Positions 34,801 through 44,025 are shown, numbered from the stretch's first letter. The stretch: DNA of 64,000 nt from Lachnospiraceae bacterium (GCA_910575035.1 CAJTDL010000012.1:1-64000), one strand, 5' to 3'. Notes: generated from the letters alone by a model not told the origin. Numbers and translations are program-made.

Positions 34801-35190
34801 TCATTCTTCCGCTGGCAGGCTTTTCTCCGGCATACGGATAAAACAGGATAATTGCCCCAACTGCCCTAAATCCATGTCCGTTTTCCCATGAAGGTAATTT
34901 GCAAGGGTTATCAGGAAGCCGTCCTGCTCATAGTAAAGCCATTCGTCCTGCCCTTCCTCTTTCACGACGGTTATCGCAAAGTCGGGCAGATAGCCGCCCT
35001 CCTCCCCGTCATAATTGCAGTAAACGCCTTCATGCAGGTTCAGCCCCAGTTCGGGGATATGCACCTGCCACCCGCTGATGACGATCTGGTAATCCTCATC
35101 GCTTTCCATGATGTCGTCCGGCACTTCCGCAAGCTGTTCCATCCCTGCAAGGATTTCTTCCACTTCCCCCAGTCTGTATGCTTTTTCCAT
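34801..35190 (-). CDS. DUF4313-like protein 2
   Basis: The protein has 129 residues from ATG 35190, 9 bases after GGAGG. Pattern: YQIVISGWQVHIPELGLNLH then EGVYCN...FAITVV...LANYL. It is a paralogue of the gene just upstream (same IPELGLNLHEG / LPRHEINVHEG core). It is an acidic cytoplasmic protein of ICEs with no known activity. Its first 95 bases lie inside the upstream gene's extended 3' end. Confidence 0.6.
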   Translation of the reverse strand: MEKAYRLGEVEEILAGMEQLAEVPDDIMESDEDYQIVISGWQVHIPELGLNLHEGVYCNYDGEEGGYLPDFAITVVKEEGQDEWLYYEQDGFLITLANYLHGKTDMDLGQLGQLSCFIRMPEKSLPAEE

Positions 35191-35563
35191 AGACAATATC
35201 CTCCTTAATCCCTTTTACCTCGCAAGGCTCCTGTTCCAACTGTTCCGGTGTGCATTTTCCTTTCAGCCATTGATGCACCGTGTCCACGAAGTTTTCCTCC
35301 GCATCATACAGAACTTCTTTATCCTCCCTGTCATAAATGACGGTCAGGAAATACAGCGGTTCAGGCTGCCCGTTTTCCATGTGGCAGAAAAATCCCTCAT
35401 GCACGTTGATTTCATGGCGTGGCAGGTAGACATGGACGCCGCTGGTCAGCAGTATGCCGCCGTCCATTTCCGTCTGCCTGTCCGGTTCCGTCGGCTCGGC
35501 TTCACATTCCCGCAGAATGTCCTCTATTGTGCCAAACTGGTACTCCGTTACATTTTCTTCCAT
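35096..35563 (-). CDS. DUF4313-like protein 1 with a read-through tail
   Basis: The protein has 155 residues. The body (to about residue 121, GIKEDIV) aligns with the downstream paralogue. The last 34 residues (from YGKSIQTGGSGRNPCRDG) are translated from the start region of the next gene in another frame and look non-conserved. A lost stop codon or small indel near 35200 probably created the overlap of about 95 bases. The function is unknown. Confidence 0.6.
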   Translation of the reverse strand: MEENVTEYQFGTIEDILRECEAEPTEPDRQTEMDGGILLTSGVHVYLPRHEINVHEGFFCHMENGQPEPLYFLTVIYDREDKEVLYDAEENFVDTVHQWLKGKCTPEQLEQEPCEVKGIKEDIVYGKSIQTGGSGRNPCRDGTACGSAGRHHGKR

Positions 35564-35564
35564 G

Positions 35565-36197
35565 CTATTGTGCCTCCTTATAAATACAGTGGTAAATCAG
35601 GCGCATTGTCCCGCTGTTCTCACAGGTCAGCAGGGTAAGCTCCGTTTCTGTCCCCTGCGCTTTTACCGAATTATCATACGGTCCCACGACTTCCCATGAA
35701 ACAACCATGTACTGGTGTATATTTCCGTCTTTATCCGTAATCTTTACCGTGTCCCCCTCGGAAAGTTTGTTGAGATACTTAAAATAAGTGCCGTATCTGC
35801 TCCCCCGGTGTCCGGCAAGCACACAGTTCCCGGTACTTCCGACTGCCGCCGTGCCGGATATATGCCCGATCCCATAGGCAAGCTGTTTACTGTCCGCACC
35901 TTCCACAATGGGATATTTCAGGTCCAGGGCTTCTATCTCGATCAGACCGATCACGTCCCCGGACGAAAGCATGGCTGCATCCTCTTCACTAACGGGGGCT
36001 TTGGTATCCGCCGCCTCCGTCCCTGTTTCCCTTTCTTCCTCTTTTTCTCCATCCTCCTTATGCTCCTGTTCCACGTTTTGTTCAAACTGCCCTATCAGTT
36101 CATTTGTCTTTTGGTTCCCGTAGAAATGATAGAAAAGTGGGACTGACATAGCCGCCAGTCCCGCCGTAATGAATATTACTGCCATGATTTTCCGCAT
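35565..36197 (-). CDS. Class D-type sortase
   Basis: The protein has 210 residues from the second ATG (36197); ATG 36200 is alternative. An N-terminal helix (IMAVIFITAGLAAMSVPLFY) and an acidic linker precede the sortase barrel. The catalytic residues are His in LAGHRGSRYG, Cys in LLTCENSG and Arg in MRLIYH. It would anchor ICE-encoded surface proteins. It begins at the stop of the helicase gene. A sortase substrate was not seen in the window. Confidence 0.85.
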   Translation of the reverse strand: MRKIMAVIFITAGLAAMSVPLFYHFYGNQKTNELIGQFEQNVEQEHKEDGEKEEERETGTEAADTKAPVSEEDAAMLSSGDVIGLIEIEALDLKYPIVEGADSKQLAYGIGHISGTAAVGSTGNCVLAGHRGSRYGTYFKYLNKLSEGDTVKITDKDGNIHQYMVVSWEVVGPYDNSVKAQGTETELTLLTCENSGTMRLIYHCIYKEAQ

Positions 36198-37160
36198 CAT
36201 CTTCCCTCTTTTCCGGACGGAAAGCAGTGGTAATTTTCCGGCTCCGCCACCCTTGCATTGTCCTGTTCTTCGCAGAGGTCCACGTCCTCGGTCTTTCCGT
36301 TCTCCAAGTCTAACTGCACGTTCAGCTCATTCAAACGTGCCACTTTCTCATTCAGTTCCTCCTCCTGCGTAAAAGGCTTCTCGTATTCCTGCCTTGACTG
36401 CTCCATGTCACGCTGGTACTGCTCGATGCGCTTTTCCAGTTCCGGTATATTGACCTGTATGCCGTGGCAGAGGTTTTCCAGCTTTACCATGTTCCCCACG
36501 GGGCTTGTGGAAAGCTCCGCCTTGTAGTCGGTCTTTCCCCGCAGCACCATGTTGTTTACGCCGATGAAGTTCTTTTCCACCAGAAGCTCAAACCCCTTGA
36601 AACTTCCGATATGGGTTGTTTCCCCGGTCTTGCACTGGCTGACCGCCTGCAGCATGAATGTCCCGCCGTCCGTCCGCTCCGTGAATTTCGTGCTTTTCCC
36701 TGCAACGTCCACGGTAATCGCAAAGTCCGGCTCCGCAATGAGCGCCGCCTCCGCTGCCTTTGTATCCTCACGCACACAGGCTAATTTCTCTGTTGCCGCC
36801 TTAATCAGCTTCGGGTAACGGATCATGAAGTTGTCCTGTAAGGAATACCGCTGGCTGTCATAACTGCTTTTCAGCATTTTTAAGCGCTGCACGTCGTTTT
36901 CAAGCTGCATTTTTTCCTTTATCAGCGGGTTGCCCGTTGCAACGGCTTTTATCTCCGCATAGGAAAGGGTTGCCTCGTCAATGTCCTCACAGGTTCTTGA
37001 CACAGCCCTGCTTGTCATCACCTGAGAGATGAAACGCTGCTTGTTCTCGACCAGCGACCATGAGTACGCATCAAATGTCCCTTTTGTGACATAACGGTAG
37101 ATTGCGACCTCATCGTTCTCATTGCCCTGCCTTACGCCACGCCCCTCACGCTGTTCAATG
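36197..37160 (-). pseudogene. C-terminal part of the giant ICE methylase/helicase, split by IME-2
   Basis: The frame is open from the IME-2 boundary, reading ATTGAACAG as IEQREGRGVRQGNENDEV, the conserved helicase motif VI region (QxxGRGxRQGN). It goes on through YRYVTKGTFDAYSW to the accessory helical C-terminus and stops at 36197. An internal start (GTG 37021) gives only a fragment of about 274 residues. It joins exactly in frame to 49440-53405 if IME-2 is removed. Confidence 0.88.
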
Positions 37161-39018
37161 CAAGTCGGTCATTTTTTGCGGACAGTTCAATACATACTGT
37201 CATTTTCTGTTCCCTGCTCCTGCGTCTTCTCTCGTTTGACCTTTCCAGCCTTACTTTTCTGGCACAAACAGGGCAATACTTTGACACGCCAGAGCCTGGG
37301 ACATACTCAACGCCGCACACCGTACAGTTTTGGGGCGGCAATGTTGACCACCGTTTTGTGGGTGTGATATGTAATTCATCGACAAAGCCGATGAATTTAT
37401 AACAAATCTTGATTTTCTGCTGCACTGTCCCGTCTGCCATCTTCTCACGCTCCGAAACAAATATCTTGTCTATCAGCGCATTTACAATCGTTGCGTCCAG
37501 TTCCTTTAAGCCTTGGTAGTTGCGGATAAGGGAGAGGAAGTCACGGATTCCCTGCGATTTCTCATAGCTTTCGTTGAGCGTTTCCGTTACCTCTTTCAGC
37601 CTTGATTCGGTTTCAAGCTGCTCTTTTTGGTATTTCCCCGACATCATCTCAAAATTCCGCTCGGTGATACGCCCCATGACCTTATCCTCATAAAGAGAGG
37701 AAAACAGCCTGTCAAGCTCCGCAAGGCGTTTGTTCAGCTTCTTCCGTTCTTTCTCCATTGCTTTCGCTCTGCTCTGGTCTGTTTCCGTGAGCCGCTTTTC
37801 TATGGCTCTTACCGCCTTTTCATCATTTACCGCCATATCCGCAAAGCGGTTGATGTCGGCAAGGACGGCGTTAAACAAGTCCCTCGCTTCCACGCTGTGT
37901 GCGGTACATATTGTATTGCCATACCTGCCATAATTGTTGCAGTTGTATTGTACGCAGTCGATAATGTCAGGGCGTTTCCTCCTGTTTGCGCTCATCGCCC
38001 GCATGGCATATCCGCAGTCCGCACATTTGATAACGCCTGCAAATATATTTTCAAATCCCCCTGCGTTCTGTTCCCGCCTACGGCTCGTCATAAGCTGCTG
38101 TACGGTGTCAAACTCCGCCTGTGTGATTATGCCCTCATGGGTGTTCGGTATCACTTCCCATTCTTCGGGCAGCCTATACAGTTTTTTCTTGCTTTTCATG
38201 CTGACGGCAACCCGCCTGTAACCGACAAGGTTCCCTGCATAGACGGGGCTTCTTAGGATATTCCTCACGCTGTTATTGCTCCAGAAATAGCGTCTGTCCT
38301 CATCCCCCTCAAAATGCCTTTCATATCCTGTCTCCCCCTGTGATACCGAATAAGCGGCGGGGCATAAGATATGCTGCTTATTGAGATGTTTACGGATTTT
38401 TTCAATCCCATTCCCCGCTAACGCAAGGTCAAATATCTCCCTTACCACATGGGCAACCTTATCATCTATCAGCAGATGGTTGTGGTCGGCGGGGTCTTTG
38501 ATATACCCATAGGGCGCATATGTCCCCATAAATTTCCCCTGCTGAAACCTCGCACGGTACGCCGATTTTATCTTGACTGATATGTCTGCGGCATACATTT
38601 CGTTTAGGATATTGCGGAACGGCGTGATGTCCATCGCTGATTTATTCAGCGTGTCCACGCCATCATTGACCGCTATATACCGCACATTGTTTTCGGGGAA
38701 AAAGACTTCCAGATATAACCCGCAGTCAAGGTAATTCCTCCCCAATCTCGATAAATCCTTTGTAATCACGCAGTTGATAAGCCCGTTTTCAATATCCTTA
38801 ATCATGTTCTGGAAGCTCGGTCTTTGGAAATTCGTACCAGAGTACCCGTCGTCCACATACGTTTTTGCCAAGTGCCAGCCCTGCTTTTTCACATAATCCG
38901 TGAGGATGGATTTCTGTGTGGCAATGCTCGCACTCTCATTTTCTGTTCCATCGTCCTTTGACAAGCGGCAGTAAACGCCGACTTCATAAATCTGATTCTC
39001 TGTTCTTATTCCTGCCAT
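37132..39018 (-). CDS. Large serine recombinase of IME-2 (TnpX-like)
   Basis: The protein has 628 residues. The resolvase domain has nucleophile Ser20 in YCRLSKDDG and [21 protein letters not shown] recombinase domain, a zinc ribbon (CADCGYAMRAMS...CNNYGRYGNTIC) and a coiled coil (about 420-500) follow, then an extra C-terminal Cys pair (CTVCGVEY...CPVCARK). The last residues (LNSVRGVA) are encoded by the interrupted helicase gene. In the excised circle the frame would end as RLE-stop. It catalyses integration and excision. Confidence 0.92.
   Translation of the reverse strand: MAGIRTENQIYEVGVYCRLSKDDGTENESASIATQKSILTDYVKKQGWHLAKTYVDDGYSGTNFQRPSFQNMIKDIENGLINCVITKDLSRLGRNYLDCGLYLEVFFPENNVRYIAVNDGVDTLNKSAMDITPFRNILNEMYAADISVKIKSAYRARFQQGKFMGTYAPYGYIKDPADHNHLLIDDKVAHVVREIFDLALAGNGIEKIRKHLNKQHILCPAAYSVSQGETGYERHFEGDEDRRYFWSNNSVRNILRSPVYAGNLVGYRRVAVSMKSKKKLYRLPEEWEVIPNTHEGIITQAEFDTVQQLMTSRRREQNAGGFENIFAGVIKCADCGYAMRAMSANRRKRPDIIDCVQYNCNNYGRYGNTICTAHSVEARDLFNAVLADINRFADMAVNDEKAVRAIEKRLTETDQSRAKAMEKERKKLNKRLAELDRLFSSLYEDKVMGRITERNFEMMSGKYQKEQLETESRLKEVTETLNESYEKSQGIRDFLSLIRNYQGLKELDATIVNALIDKIFVSEREKMADGTVQQKIKICYKFIGFVDELHITPTKRWSTLPPQNCTVCGVEYVPGSGVSKYCPVCARKVRLERSNERRRRSREQKMTVCIELSAKNDRLALNSVRGVA
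37161..37162 (-). other. IME-2 attachment core (recombinase side)
   Basis: On the minus strand the recombinase coding sequence CGA-CTT meets host sequence GCATTGAAC here. The shared TG core is the likely crossover dinucleotide. Confidence 0.7.
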
Positions 39019-39072
39019 ACTTTGATTCCTCCGTTTTAGTTTTACTGAATTTCATGTTCCATTGCGTACATT

Positions 39073-39264
39073 CTAAGCGGATATGCCCTCATTGTCGAAG
39101 GTGTCATCTTTGGCAGTCTCCCTCCGTATATCCTCGGAAATAATCGGGATAAACGCTTCGGTAACGGTCTGTGTGCCGACATATTCCCGACTGATAATTA
39201 CCTGCACTCGTGCTTTTGGCACGATACGCTTTCTCTTTTTGTTCGCTGTCTTATCCTCGCCCAT
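39073..39264 (-). CDS. Small basic/acidic protein next to the recombinase
   Basis: The protein has 63 residues from the internal ATG 39264 (MGEDKTANKKRKRIVPKARV); the frame to 39336 has no good site. A basic N-terminus, a strand-rich middle (VQVIISREYVGTQTVTEAFI) and an acidic end are visible. The position between recombinase and PC4-like gene is typical for small accessory proteins of TnpX-type elements. The function is unknown. Confidence 0.55.
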   Translation of the reverse strand: MGEDKTANKKRKRIVPKARVQVIISREYVGTQTVTEAFIPIISEDIRRETAKDDTFDNEGISA

Positions 39265-39336
39265 ATTCAAATCTTCCTTTCCAGACAGGGCAGTGGGAGC
39301 ATATGAAAATACCTCTGCCCTGCCAATCAGATACAA

Positions 39337-39567
39337 TCAATCCCCACTCTTTACTTCTTTCTGCAATGCTTTCAGGAGTGCCGCCGCTTCATCAGCGGTC
39401 AACGTGATTCCCTTGCCGCACTTCTCACGGTTCGGGGAAAAGCTACGGATGTCATACTTCGGCTCGTTCTCATTCCATGAGATGAAATTGATTTCCTTTG
39501 TATAGCCGCTGCCGCTTTCCGACAATACAGCGATTTCCCTTATAATCTCATACTGGATTTCTTTCAT
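39337..39567 (-). CDS. PC4/YdbC-like single-strand DNA-binding protein
   Basis: The protein has 76 residues. The layout of four strands and one helix (YEIIREIAVLSESGSGYTKE; INFISWNENEPKYDIRSFSP; ITLTADEAAALLKALQKEV) matches YdbC-type PC4 homologues, which bind single-stranded DNA and occur in mobile elements. It may assist rolling-circle replication or transfer. It ends one base before the frame of the downstream small gene. Confidence 0.75.
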   Translation of the reverse strand: MKEIQYEIIREIAVLSESGSGYTKEINFISWNENEPKYDIRSFSPNREKCGKGITLTADEAAALLKALQKEVKSGD

Positions 39568-39644
39568 TCCCTGCCCCTTTCCTGTCTTGGCTTTTTGCTT
39601 ATAATCTGGATAAAGTTATATATTTACCTCCCGAAAAGAAAAGG

Positions 39645-40499
39645 TTAGCGGCTGTCCCTGCCCCGTTTCCTCTGCAATTCACGCTCCAAAAGTTTAATGA
39701 TGGTGTCCTCCATCTGCTTCGGCGTTTTGCCTTTCGGGAAGTATTTCTTTAACCGCTCCATGCCGATTTTCACGGTTTCTTTCTGGTTTCCCTTTTCCTC
39801 GGTCATAATGGAAAATATCATATCCATGTCAAGCCGCCCGCTCTGGCTTAGGCTTTTCATCCGCTGTGCCTGTGAGAGTGAGGGCGTTGCTTCTTCGCTC
39901 TCCATTGTGGCGAAAAGGTTTTCCTGATTGTCTTTCTTCAAAAAGGACAGCTCCACCGCAGGCGTGAGGGCGATTTTCCCATCGTCCACCATCTGCAAAA
40001 TCGGCGGTATCAGTTCCGTCAATCGGATAAATCGCTGCACGGTCATCCTGCCAACGCCGAAGCCCTGTGCCACTTTATCATCCGTCCGCAACCTCGTCCC
40101 AACTTGTGACGAGGTTAAGTCTGTGCGGAAACCTTGCCGCTTCATAGCTTCGGATTTCATCTTGTAGGCAAATGCCCGCTCGCTCGGTAGAATATTTTCT
40201 CGTTGCAAATTGCTGTCCACAAGGGTGATGATGGCTCGGTCACGGTCTAAGGGCAGGATAAAGGCGGGGATTGTGTTTATCCCTACAAGCTCCGAAGCAC
40301 GCACACGCCGCTGTCCTGCAATGATTTCATAACCATTCCCGTCCTCTTTCGGGCGTGTGATTATCGGCGTTACGATTCCAAACTCCTTAATGCTTTCCGC
40401 TAACTCTGACAGCATTTCATCCTCCACCACATGAAAAGGATTGTTGGGAAACGGATATAAATCTGTGGTCTTTAATACCTTAAAATCCTGTTTCTTCAT
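39645..40499 (-). CDS. ParB/Spo0J-family partition or regulator protein
   Basis: The protein has 284 residues. The ParB N-domain has NPFHVVEDEMLSELAESIKE and the CTP/DNA motif IIAGQRRVRASEL. A helix-turn-helix follows (QGFGVGRMTVQRFIRLTELI), and the C-terminus is basic. There is no ParA beside it, so it may serve as a DNA-binding regulator or stabilise the excised circle. Confidence 0.88.
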   Translation of the reverse strand: MKKQDFKVLKTTDLYPFPNNPFHVVEDEMLSELAESIKEFGIVTPIITRPKEDGNGYEIIAGQRRVRASELVGINTIPAFILPLDRDRAIITLVDSNLQRENILPSERAFAYKMKSEAMKRQGFRTDLTSSQVGTRLRTDDKVAQGFGVGRMTVQRFIRLTELIPPILQMVDDGKIALTPAVELSFLKKDNQENLFATMESEEATPSLSQAQRMKSLSQSGRLDMDMIFSIMTEEKGNQKETVKIGMERLKKYFPKGKTPKQMEDTIIKLLERELQRKRGRDSR

Positions 40500-40558
40500 T
40501 CACATTTCTACCTTTCTTTCGCTCTATTCCGATTGCTTTTCTGCAATTCCTCTAATAC

Positions 40559-41472
40559 TTATGGCGGTATCTTTTTCAATAACTTTTCCATCTGCTGATT
40601 AGTTTTCTGCAACTCAAATATCCTCTGGTTGGCTTTCTGTACCTTTAATTCCTGTTCGTACTTTTCATCACGCATACGCCCCGCATAGTCGGATTCCTGC
40701 CCGATTCTTTTTTTCAAGCTGTCGATATACGCTTGCTGTTTTCCGATTTCCTTAGAGAATTTCTCCACGTCTGGGAGCCATGCCGCAATCAGTTCCAGAG
40801 CCTTGTCACGCTTTTTCCCTGCGTTAAAGGCGTTGATGTCGGAGAGGGCAGACACGATTTCTTCATACTGTTTATCAAGCCTGCCACCCAGTTTATAGAG
40901 CCATGTGGGGATATGCTTCCGCTTGGTTTCCATTGAGGATTGACCTCTCTCTAATTCGTTCCACCGTGTGGACATACGCTCATGGTAGGCGGTCTGCCAC
41001 TCGGATAAGGATTTCTGGTTGCCTAAGATACACTTCGCTGACAGCTTATCGTCGGGAGTAATGGGTACAAAGCATAGGTGCATATGGGGTGTCCTCTCGT
41101 CCATGTGGACGGCAGCGGAGAGGATATTTTTTTCCCCACACGCTCCGAAATGAAGTCAAGAGCCGTCTGGAAATACGCTTTCTGTTCTTCGGGCGGCAGG
41201 CTGTTCATAAATTCTGGCGAAGCGGTGATGAGTGTTTCCACCATCATCACGCTGTCTTTTCTTACCTTACAGCTCGCTTCGGCTACCATTCGGTTTATCT
41301 CTTTCTTGTAGGTGTAACGGGGCGGCTTCACAAGATGGTAGTTATCTTTGGAGCGTCCCACGTCAATGTCTGGGTTGCTTTTATAGGCTTCTTTCTTCCG
41401 CTCGTTGTGGCGTTCACAAGCCGCAACGCCGCCTGCTTTGCGTTTCTGGAAACGCAGGATTGCATAGGGCAT
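40559..41472 (-). pseudogene. MobV (Pre/Mob) relaxase split by a frameshift in an A7 run
   Basis: The frame from 41472 (MPYAILRFQKRKAGGVAACE) runs in the MobV family up to SERVGKK, then at the minus-strand A-run 41133-41127 it drifts to PLPSTWTRG. One added A restores NILSAAVHMDERTPHMHLCF, the catalytic HxDExxPHxH motif, which continues to 40559. The joined protein would be about 305 residues. It would nick the oriT found at 41680-41707. The homopolymer may reflect real inactivation, a slippage switch or a base-calling error. Confidence 0.85.
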
Positions 41473-41520
41473 AGTTCATCTTCCTTTCTTTCGGCGGGTA
41501 ACTGTCACTTCCTGTCTTTG

Positions 41521-41563
41521 GTGCGTGACGGTCATGACGGTTATGACGGTGTTTTTGGGATAC
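41521..41563. repeat. Iteron-like repeat, left copy
   Basis: Three TGACGG units at 9-base spacing (GTGACGGTCATGACGGTTAT and on) form part of a 43-bp block that recurs inverted at 41847-41889 with 39 of 43 positions identical. Iterons next to a RepA-type helicase gene suggest a replication origin. Confidence 0.6.
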
Positions 41564-41679
41564 CCCCTCAAAAGAGCCGTAACCGTCATGCCGCCATCCT
41601 TTTATCCGAAGCGGAAAGCGTAGGATAAGCAGGGCGAAGCCCTGCCATAAGGGAGTCCAGAGGGAACGTCTGGCACACG

Positions 41680-41707
41680 ACTTTGCAGGGCAAAGTGTAG
41701 TGTGTTA
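41680..41707 (+). other. MobV-type origin of transfer
   Basis: ACTTTG-CAGGG-CAAAGT forms a perfect hairpin (41680-41696, last base shared), and TAGTGTG/TTA follows at 41698-41707. This matches the pMV158-family nick consensus, placing the nick between 41704 and 41705. It lies about 210 bases upstream of the mobV start. The rest of 41564-41846 contains only hairpins and no gene. Confidence 0.8.
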
Positions 41708-41846
41708 CACCCTGTAAACGCAGTCGGAAAAATCGGGGGATTTTTCTGACCGCAGGGGTGGCTTTACGAGCCGAAAAGGGCGAGTAATGCCCACGCCTGC
41801 ATTTTGCGTTTACGGGGTGTTCTCCCGTAGGGATGACAGCGGCGGA

Positions 41847-41889
41847 GTATCCCAAAATCACCGTCATCATCGTCATGACCGTCACGCAT
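41847..41889. repeat. Iteron-like repeat, right inverted copy
   Basis: The reverse complement matches 41521-41563 at 39 of 43 positions, including the spaced TGACGG units. The pair encloses the oriT symmetrically, with about 283 bases between the arms. Confidence 0.6.
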
Positions 41890-41917
41890 GGGGCAGAGCC
41901 GCCGATGTCACATAGGT

Positions 41918-42892
41918 TTAAATGTCGGTGGCAACGGCAAGGGAAATCATTCGCCCGCTGCTCCTGCGGCTGAAATCATAACGGATATGGTTTTCAAGCA
42001 GGAAGCCAAGGCGGTACTCGTTCATCCACTTTGTCAAGACATTTGCCGCTGTTTCCGTTTCCCCCAGAGCGTCCAGTAACTCCGTGGCTGTGCCAGTCCA
42101 TTCCCCTTTGTCCTGCATGAAATTTACAATCCGAAAAAGAATGTCTGGTATCGCTTCTTTGGCAAGCTGTTCCTGCTCTTTCCGCTCCACCAGTTCCCAA
42201 CTGCAAATTCGGAAGCGGAGCGTGAACTCCTGATAGGGCGTGTCCCTGCCCGTCACATACAGCCTTGCGGCATTGGACGCACGGCTTTCCTGTTCCAAAA
42301 CAAAGGTAGCGTCCGCACTCCCCGTCAATCCCGTCGTGCCAGACACTTTGTTGAACACGTCGCTGTCATTCTGCTTTCGGATGTGGTGTACGACGATAAC
42401 CGCCAGAGAATGCCTGTCGGCAAAGTCTTTGATAAGGGAGATGTCCCCGTAATCGCTTGCATAGGCGTTGTCTTTGGATGCGGTGCGGACTTTCTGCAGG
42501 GTGTCAATCACAATGAGCCTGCTGTCGGGATATTCTTTCAGATAATCCTCCAACTGCACGATAAGACCGTCTGACAGCTTATCGCTTGCCACTGCAAAAT
42601 GAAGCCGCCCGCTTGCTTCGTCCGTCAAGCGGAACAGCCTGTCCTGTATGCGGCAGAACGTGTCCTCAAGGCAGAGGTAAAGCACATCGCCCTCCCGTGT
42701 CGGCATATCCCACAAAGGGATTCCCTGCGACACGCAAAGGCAAAGCTTTAACATGAGCCAGCTCTTGCCGATTTTCTGTGCGCCGCAGAACAGGGTTAAG
42801 CCCGTGGGTATCAGACCGTCCACCACAAAGGACGGCTTCTCAAGCGGCTCATAGAGGAGCGTGTCTGCGTTGACCGTCTTAAGCTTCTGCAT
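41918..42892 (-). CDS. RepA-type AAA ATPase / replicative helicase
   Basis: The protein has 324 residues from ATG 42892 with AAAGGAGGAATCCC upstream; the frame to 43006 lacks a site. RecA-like ATPase: Walker A GAQKIGKSW (about 36-44), Walker B LIVIDTLQKV, and the sensor-like VIVVHHIRKQ. The C-terminal winged-helix region ends near SLAVATDI. It resembles hexameric RepA helicases of RSF1010-type plasmids found in IMEs. With ParB and iterons it suggests autonomous replication of the circle. Confidence 0.8.
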   Translation of the reverse strand: MQKLKTVNADTLLYEPLEKPSFVVDGLIPTGLTLFCGAQKIGKSWLMLKLCLCVSQGIPLWDMPTREGDVLYLCLEDTFCRIQDRLFRLTDEASGRLHFAVASDKLSDGLIVQLEDYLKEYPDSRLIVIDTLQKVRTASKDNAYASDYGDISLIKDFADRHSLAVIVVHHIRKQNDSDVFNKVSGTTGLTGSADATFVLEQESRASNAARLYVTGRDTPYQEFTLRFRICSWELVERKEQEQLAKEAIPDILFRIVNFMQDKGEWTGTATELLDALGETETAANVLTKWMNEYRLGFLLENHIRYDFSRRSSGRMISLAVATDI

Positions 42893-43043
42893 GGGATTCC
42901 TCCTTTCGGGCGGTGTCTTTGGTTTTGTTGCACATAGGTGTGACCTCCTTAAAATAGATTTACTCCCACAAAATGAAATGAGAGTATGTAATGCCGCCAG
43001 TCCCATGCCGATAAAGAGCGGATTCCTTTTCGGATGGTGGCGG

Positions 43044-43517
43044 TCACGGTTGGAAGTACTTCCTCATTTCCGCCTTAATTTTCTCCCTTGCAACCGAAAC
43101 AGACTTCTGGACAGCGGAAGCGGTACAATGCTCCATTTCGCCGATTTGGTAAAAGTTAAAATCATACTCATAATAGAGCAGGAAACGCCGCCTTTGTATC
43201 TCTGGCAGTCGGGCAACCGCTTTAGCGAATATTTCATTCCGTTCTTTCTCCATCATTCTTTCATCAAGCGATTTAGGAACACGCAACGCCCGTCTGTAAA
43301 GCGTTTCGTCCCATACCTCGTTAAACTCCCTGTGCCGCTGGTTCCATTGCTGAAGGTTCCTGTTCCTGCGCTCCATCTGCCTAAATTCAATGAATAATTG
43401 TTCTGATACTTCCAGTTCGTGGTGTTCCCCCTGCCCGTCCTTAAAACTAATAAAATACCTTTCGCCGCTTTCCGTGGATTCCTCCCGAAGCGTGTATGTT
43501 TTATCCCTATATGCCAT
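43044..43517 (-). CDS. Sigma-70 region-4-like protein A
   Basis: The protein has 157 residues. The N-terminal half is a charged domain (YFISFKDGQGEHHELEVSEQ). The C-terminal half has the helix-turn-helix RLPEIQRRRFLLYYEYDFNF and QIGEMEHCTASAVQKSVSVA, as in element-encoded sigma-like factors. It is the first of three such genes in a row on the same strand, each with its own GGAGG. Confidence 0.75.
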   Translation of the reverse strand: MAYRDKTYTLREESTESGERYFISFKDGQGEHHELEVSEQLFIEFRQMERRNRNLQQWNQRHREFNEVWDETLYRRALRVPKSLDERMMEKERNEIFAKAVARLPEIQRRRFLLYYEYDFNFYQIGEMEHCTASAVQKSVSVAREKIKAEMRKYFQP

Positions 43518-43599
43518 CCTGCTTTCCTCCCGAAAAGAATTGAATGAGAGGATTGCCCCTCACCCGATAGCCCATAGGAAAGCAGGATATATGAGACAC

Positions 43600-44025
43600 T
43601 TATAAAATTTTCCGCAGCTTCTTCCGCAGATGGTTTAACCTCGCATAAATAGCCCCTGCCGTTAAATGCACAAGCGGGGCAATCTCCTTTGTGGAATAGC
43701 CCTGCATTTTCAGCAGGACGATTTGTAACGTGCGCCTGTCCACCGTGATTAAGGCAAGGTACAGAGTTTCGCTCTCAATCTCGTCCAGTAATTCAGCAAC
43801 AGACTTTATCTCCGCCTGCTTCTCCCTGTCCGCCATGCCCTCAAGGTACTCGCCAAAGTCGCTCGCCCATCGGTAAAACCGCCTGTTGGAATTAAAATCT
43901 GCCCTGTCGTCTGTGCGGATTTGCTCAATGACCGCTTCATCAACGCCACACTCACGCAAAATCTTTTCTTCCGCTTCTTTCCAGATACGCCATTTCCTGT
44001 CCTCCCGTCCGTGGTTGTATGCCAT
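43600..44025 (-). CDS. Sigma-70 region-4-like protein B
   Basis: The protein has 141 residues from ATG 44025, 8 bases after GGAGG. It has a charged N-domain (MAYNHGREDRKWRIWKEAEE) and a C-terminal helix-turn-helix (LITVDRRTLQIVLLKMQGYS; TKEIAPLVHLTAGAIYARLN). It is a relative, not a copy, of proteins A and C. Confidence 0.75.
   Translation of the reverse strand: MAYNHGREDRKWRIWKEAEEKILRECGVDEAVIEQIRTDDRADFNSNRRFYRWASDFGEYLEGMADREKQAEIKSVAELLDEIESETLYLALITVDRRTLQIVLLKMQGYSTKEIAPLVHLTAGAIYARLNHLRKKLRKIL

Noticed and set aside
41586-41885. Minus-strand frame of 99 codons across the oriT region
   Set aside because: It runs through the oriT hairpin and one inverted iteron block and has no ribosome site; the DNA is explained by cis-acting repeats.
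41521-41889. CRISPR array
   Set aside because: The repeats are only two inverted blocks with internal 9-bp periodicity, without spacers or cas genes; no other region has regular repeat-spacer structure.
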